DNA from: an uncultured Selenomonadaceae bacterium
GTDB taxonomy: Bacteria > Bacillota > Negativicutes > Selenomonadales > Selenomonadaceae
Assembly: GCA_905233325.1 (NCBI GenBank)
Contig: CAJODU010000103.1
Location: forward strand, 1 to 8,171
Reading direction: 5' to 3'
DNA length: 8,171 nucleotides
Numbering within the stretch: position 1 is the first letter of the stretch; each line of letters starts with the position of its first letter. This document shows, in pieces, positions 5,685 through 8,171 of this stretch. Position numbers and translations under genes: made by a program. The notes beneath the pieces are model-generated. The model saw nothing but the letters and a program-made list of their open reading frames with translations. It was not told the DNA's origin and did no database searches.

Positions 5685-5691
5685 CTGGGAA

Positions 5692-6894
5692 ATGGCGAAA
5701 GCATTAATCATTGGTTGTGGCGCGGTTGCATCTGTTGCAATTCATAAATGCGTCGAGAATTATAAGGTGTTTGATGAAATTTGCATTGCAAGCAGGACTA
5801 AGGCAAAGTGTGATGCACTTAAAGCTAAGTTGGACGGCAAGACTTCAACAAAAATTTCAACTGCTCAGATTGACGCCAAAAATGTTGAGGCATTGGTCAA
5901 TCTGATTAATGATGTTAAACCTGATGTTGTAATGCACTTGGCTCTTCCTTATCAGAATTTGGCGATAATGGAGGCGTGTTTGAGGACTAAGGTCAACTAT
6001 CTTGATACGGCTAACTACGAGTCTGAAGATATACCGCAATTCTCTTACAAAGAGCAATGGGCTTTAAATGACAGATTCAAGGAAGCCGGTATTACTGCTC
6101 TGCTCGGCAGCGGTTTTGATCCGGGTGTTACCGGAGTATTCACTGCTTATGCTATGAAACATCACTTTGACAATATCGAAACGATTGATATTCTCGATTG
6201 TAACGCCGGCGATCATGGTTATCCTTTTGCCACGAACTTCAACCCCGAAATTAATATCCGCGAAGTCACTGATAAGGGCTGCTACTATGAGAACGGAAAG
6301 ATCATAGAGACCGAATCCATGGAGATCAAGCGCGTCTACAATTTCCCTGAAATCGGCAACAAGGATATGTACTTGATTCATCATGAGGAGATGGAGTCTC
6401 TCATTAAAAACGTCCCCAACTTGAAGAGATTCCGATTCTTCATGACTTTTGGCGAGAGTTACATTCGCCATCTTCGCTGCCTTGAGAATGTTGGAATGAC
6501 GAGCATTGAGCCTATTGACTTTCACGGTCAAAAGATAATTCCTCTTCAATTCCTGCAAGCTGTCCTTCCTGATCCTGCAAGCCTTGGTGCAAGGACTAAG
6601 GGCAAAACTAATATTGGCTGTATCTTCCACGGCACGAAGGACGGCAAGCCTAAAGATTATTATGTCTATAATGTTTGCGACCACGAAGAGTGTTACAAAG
6701 AGGTTGGATCGCAAGCGGTTGCCTATACTACCGGCGTTCCGGCTATGATTGGAGCTATGATGCTGGTGACTAATCAATGGAATTTAAAGGGTGTAAGAAA
6801 TATCGAAGAGTTCGATCCTGATCCGTTTATGGAGGCCCTCAACAAATTCGGTCTTCCCTGGAAAGAGTCCTTCAATCCCGATATTGTAGAGTAG
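5692..6894 (+). CDS. Carboxynorspermidine synthase (dehydrogenase), saccharopine-dehydrogenase family
   Basis: The 400-residue enzyme matches carboxy(nor)spermidine dehydrogenases, which reductively condense aspartate semialdehyde with putrescine or diaminopropane using NAD(P)H (EC 1.5.1.43). A decarboxylase (NspC) then yields spermidine or norspermidine. The N-terminal Rossmann motif reads IIGCGAVASVA (6-16), a GxGxxA form. The strongly conserved middle contains GSGFDPG (139-145) and DCNAGDHGYPFATNFNPE (169-186). Near the C-terminus are LPDPASLG, NVCDHEE and GSQAVAYTTGVPAMIGA. Length is as expected and no key block is missing. The start follows a perfect AGGAGG and a consensus promoter. The decarboxylase gene that often accompanies it is not next door: a Ter-family gene follows after 36 bases with no clear terminator between, so read-through into it is likely. 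Whether the substrate is putrescine or diaminopropane cannot be told from the sequence. Confidence 0.95.
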   Translation: MAKALIIGCGAVASVAIHKCVENYKVFDEICIASRTKAKCDALKAKLDGKTSTKISTAQIDAKNVEALVNLINDVKPDVVMHLALPYQNLAIMEACLRTKVNYLDTANYESEDIPQFSYKEQWALNDRFKEAGITALLGSGFDPGVTGVFTAYAMKHHFDNIETIDILDCNAGDHGYPFATNFNPEINIREVTDKGCYYENGKIIETESMEIKRVYNFPEIGNKDMYLIHHEEMESLIKNVPNLKRFRFFMTFGESYIRHLRCLENVGMTSIEPIDFHGQKIIPLQFLQAVLPDPASLGARTKGKTNIGCIFHGTKDGKPKDYYVYNVCDHEECYKEVGSQAVAYTTGVPAMIGAMMLVTNQWNLKGVRNIEEFDPDPFMEALNKFGLPWKESFNPDIVE

Positions 6895-6920
6895 TTTTGA
6901 GCATTTTTCGCAAAGAGAGC

Positions 6921-6926
6921 AGGTGA
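6921..6926 (+). promoter_or_regulatory. Ribosome binding site of the Ter-family gene
   Basis: AGGTGA lies 4 bases before the ATG at 6931. This is short spacing, but it is the only purine-rich site in the 36-base gap, and the ATG gives the expected TerD N-terminus (LTLRKGQKV). Confidence 0.55.
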
Positions 6927-6930
6927 TATA

Positions 6931-8171
6931 ATGCTTACTTTAAGGAAAGGGCAGAAAGTCGATTTAACTAAAGGTAATCCCAACTTGTCACTACTTACCG
7001 TCAAAGTTGACTGGCAGGCTGATTTTAGAATTGAATTGGATACTTCTGCCTTCCTGCTCAGTGTTGATGGCAAGGTTGCCTCTGATGATGATTTCATTTT
7101 CTATGGCAATCCCTCTAACCCTTCCAACAGTGTCAACCTCTCCGGCAATCAGATCACTATAGATCTGCCAAAAGTGCCGCTGTCGATCAATAAGATTGCC
7201 ATTACGCTTACGATCTACTCAAATCACAACTTTTCACAAGTCAATGACACTTCCATTGTAATTGATGATCTGCTGCGCTTTGATTTCGGTGATGAGCTTT
7301 CCGTTGAGACGGCTATTGTCGTTGGTGAGATTTACCGCCACAAGGGTGAGTGGAAGTTTAATGCTGTAGGTGCAGGTTTCAAAGGCGGGCTTGAGGCACT
7401 TTGCAAAAACTTTGGCATTGATGTCAGTGATGTTGATTCCTCAGAGACACCGCCGCCACCACCTCTCAATTCAGCACCTGTGGAGAATAAATCCTCTGCC
7501 AAAGTAAACACTCAACGCTCGTCATCAAAATCATCAACACCGCCGCCGCTGTCCCTCAGGAAAATTGAACTCAAAAAAGGGCAGAAAATCAACCTCATCA
7601 AAACCGGCAAAACACTTGGAGAGATTGTCATCAACCTCAACTGGTCACAAACTCGAAGACCCAGGCCGTCAAGCGGTTTATTGAGCAGGATATTCGGCGA
7701 TTATTCCGACAGTGGAGGCATTGATCTTGATCTTGCTTGTCTCTATGAACTCAAGGACGGCACCAAAGGCGTTGTACAGGCTCTCGGTGAGGCGTTCGGC
7801 TCATTGTACAGTCCTCCATATATTGCCCTTGACGGTGACGATCGCACCGGCTCCAACGCCGCAGGTGAGACTATTCGCGTCAATGGCAAATTCGCCGACA
7901 AAATCAAGCGTATTCTTGTATTTACCTTCATCTACGAAGGCGTTGCCAACTGGCGCGAGGCGGACGGTATTGTAACCCTCAAATGTCCCGGCTCGCCGGA
8001 TATTATCGTCAAAATGGACGAATACGGCTCCGACCTCCCCAACTGCGGCATAGCCCTCCTCACCAACACCGGCGGCACCTTCAGCGTTGAAAAGATTGTT
8101 AAATTCTACAAATCAACCAGATACCTTGATCAAGACTTCAACTGGGGTCTTCGCTGGGTATCCGGCAGAAA
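6931..8171 (+). CDS. Two-domain Ter stress protein (TerD-like plus TerA-like), 3' end cut by window
   Basis: The frame is open for 413 codons to the window edge. Residues 1-165 form a TerD-like domain: LRKGQKVDLTK at 4-14, IELDTSAFLL at 34-43, DDDFIFYGN at 52-60, ETAIVVGEIYRHKGEWKF at 126-143. Residues about 166-207 are a Ser/Pro-rich linker with PPPPP and PPP runs. From about 208 a second domain begins with the same strand (LKKGQKINLIK) and reads as TerA-like: IDLDLAC at 264-270, VVQALGEAFGSL at 281-292, ALDGDDRTG at 299-307, NWREADGIVTL at 340-350 and NWGLRWVSGR at the edge. TerA-type proteins end close to this last motif, so probably only a few codons are missing. Ter proteins are calcium-binding stress and tellurite-resistance proteins. 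In domain 1 the GDxxTG calcium loop is absent, while domain 2 keeps GDDRTG. Co-transcription with the preceding polyamine gene is likely. No other ter genes are seen in the window. Confidence 0.9.
   Translation, partial: MLTLRKGQKVDLTKGNPNLSLLTVKVDWQADFRIELDTSAFLLSVDGKVASDDDFIFYGNPSNPSNSVNLSGNQITIDLPKVPLSINKIAITLTIYSNHNFSQVNDTSIVIDDLLRFDFGDELSVETAIVVGEIYRHKGEWKFNAVGAGFKGGLEALCKNFGIDVSDVDSSETPPPPPLNSAPVENKSSAKVNTQRSSSKSSTPPPLSLRKIELKKGQKINLIKTGKTLGEIVINLNWSQTRRPRPSSGLLSRIFGDYSDSGGIDLDLACLYELKDGTKGVVQALGEAFGSLYSPPYIALDGDDRTGSNAAGETIRVNGKFADKIKRILVFTFIYEGVANWREADGIVTLKCPGSPDIIVKMDEYGSDLPNCGIALLTNTGGTFSVEKIVKFYKSTRYLDQDFNWGLRWVSGR

Noticed and set aside
5572..5691. In-frame upstream extension of the carboxynorspermidine synthase reading frame (ATG at 5572)
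   Set aside because: It would place the start upstream of the consensus promoter and across the palindrome, the extra 40 residues do not resemble the family, and the ATG at 5692 has a perfect AGGAGG.
6064..6777. Long open frame (237 codons) on the minus strand inside carboxynorspermidine synthase
   Set aside because: It is a shadow of a highly conserved gene, has no recognisable domain or convincing ribosome binding site, and its translation looks like antisense of the real protein.

Overview
The window looks like a chromosomal segment of a low-to-moderate-GC Firmicute. The yvcK-whiA junction at the left end is a conserved Firmicutes/Actinobacteria arrangement, the promoters read as sigma-A type, and the ribosome binding sites are strong AGGAGG-like sequences. 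A carboxynorspermidine synthase together with short Che-type genes would fit a Negativicutes member, but that is a guess from gene content, not a phylogenetic result. No rRNA, tRNA, CRISPR, insertion sequence or phage module is visible.

Left part (1-2464, plus strand): the last 34 codons of a YvcK/GlmR-family protein are followed by whiA. After a short gap with a plausible sigma-A promoter comes a tightly coupled pair: a stand-alone receiver protein and a CheX/CheC-type aspartyl-phosphate phosphatase with a long unassigned N-terminal half. The pair overlaps by one base (TAATG) and is followed by a probable intrinsic terminator. It reads as a small phospho-relay output and reset module whose kinase is not in the window.

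Middle (2465-5478): a 3-methyladenine DNA glycosylase gene (plus strand) meets, tail to tail with a 10-bp overlap, a minus-strand run that starts at 5478. That run encodes a classic AAA ATPase, a cation diffusion facilitator and a single-domain ChrA-like transporter. The cation facilitator has an unusual start: homology and a well-placed Shine-Dalgarno both point to an in-frame ATA codon, upstream of the first GTG.

Right part (5479-8171): a 213-bp divergent control region carries a textbook sigma-A promoter (TTGACA, 17 bp, TATAAT) for the plus strand, a likely extended -10 promoter for the minus strand, and a perfect 6+1+6 inverted repeat between them. The plus-strand promoter drives carboxynorspermidine synthase (polyamine biosynthesis). 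Thirty-six bases after it lies a two-domain Ter-family stress protein, a degenerate TerD domain joined by a proline/serine linker to a TerA-like domain, which runs off the right edge probably only a few codons before its stop.

Taken together, the right two thirds groups metal export (CDF, ChrA-like), an AAA remodelling ATPase, polyamine synthesis and a Ter protein around one divergent regulatory region. A shared metal/envelope-stress role is an inference from position only.
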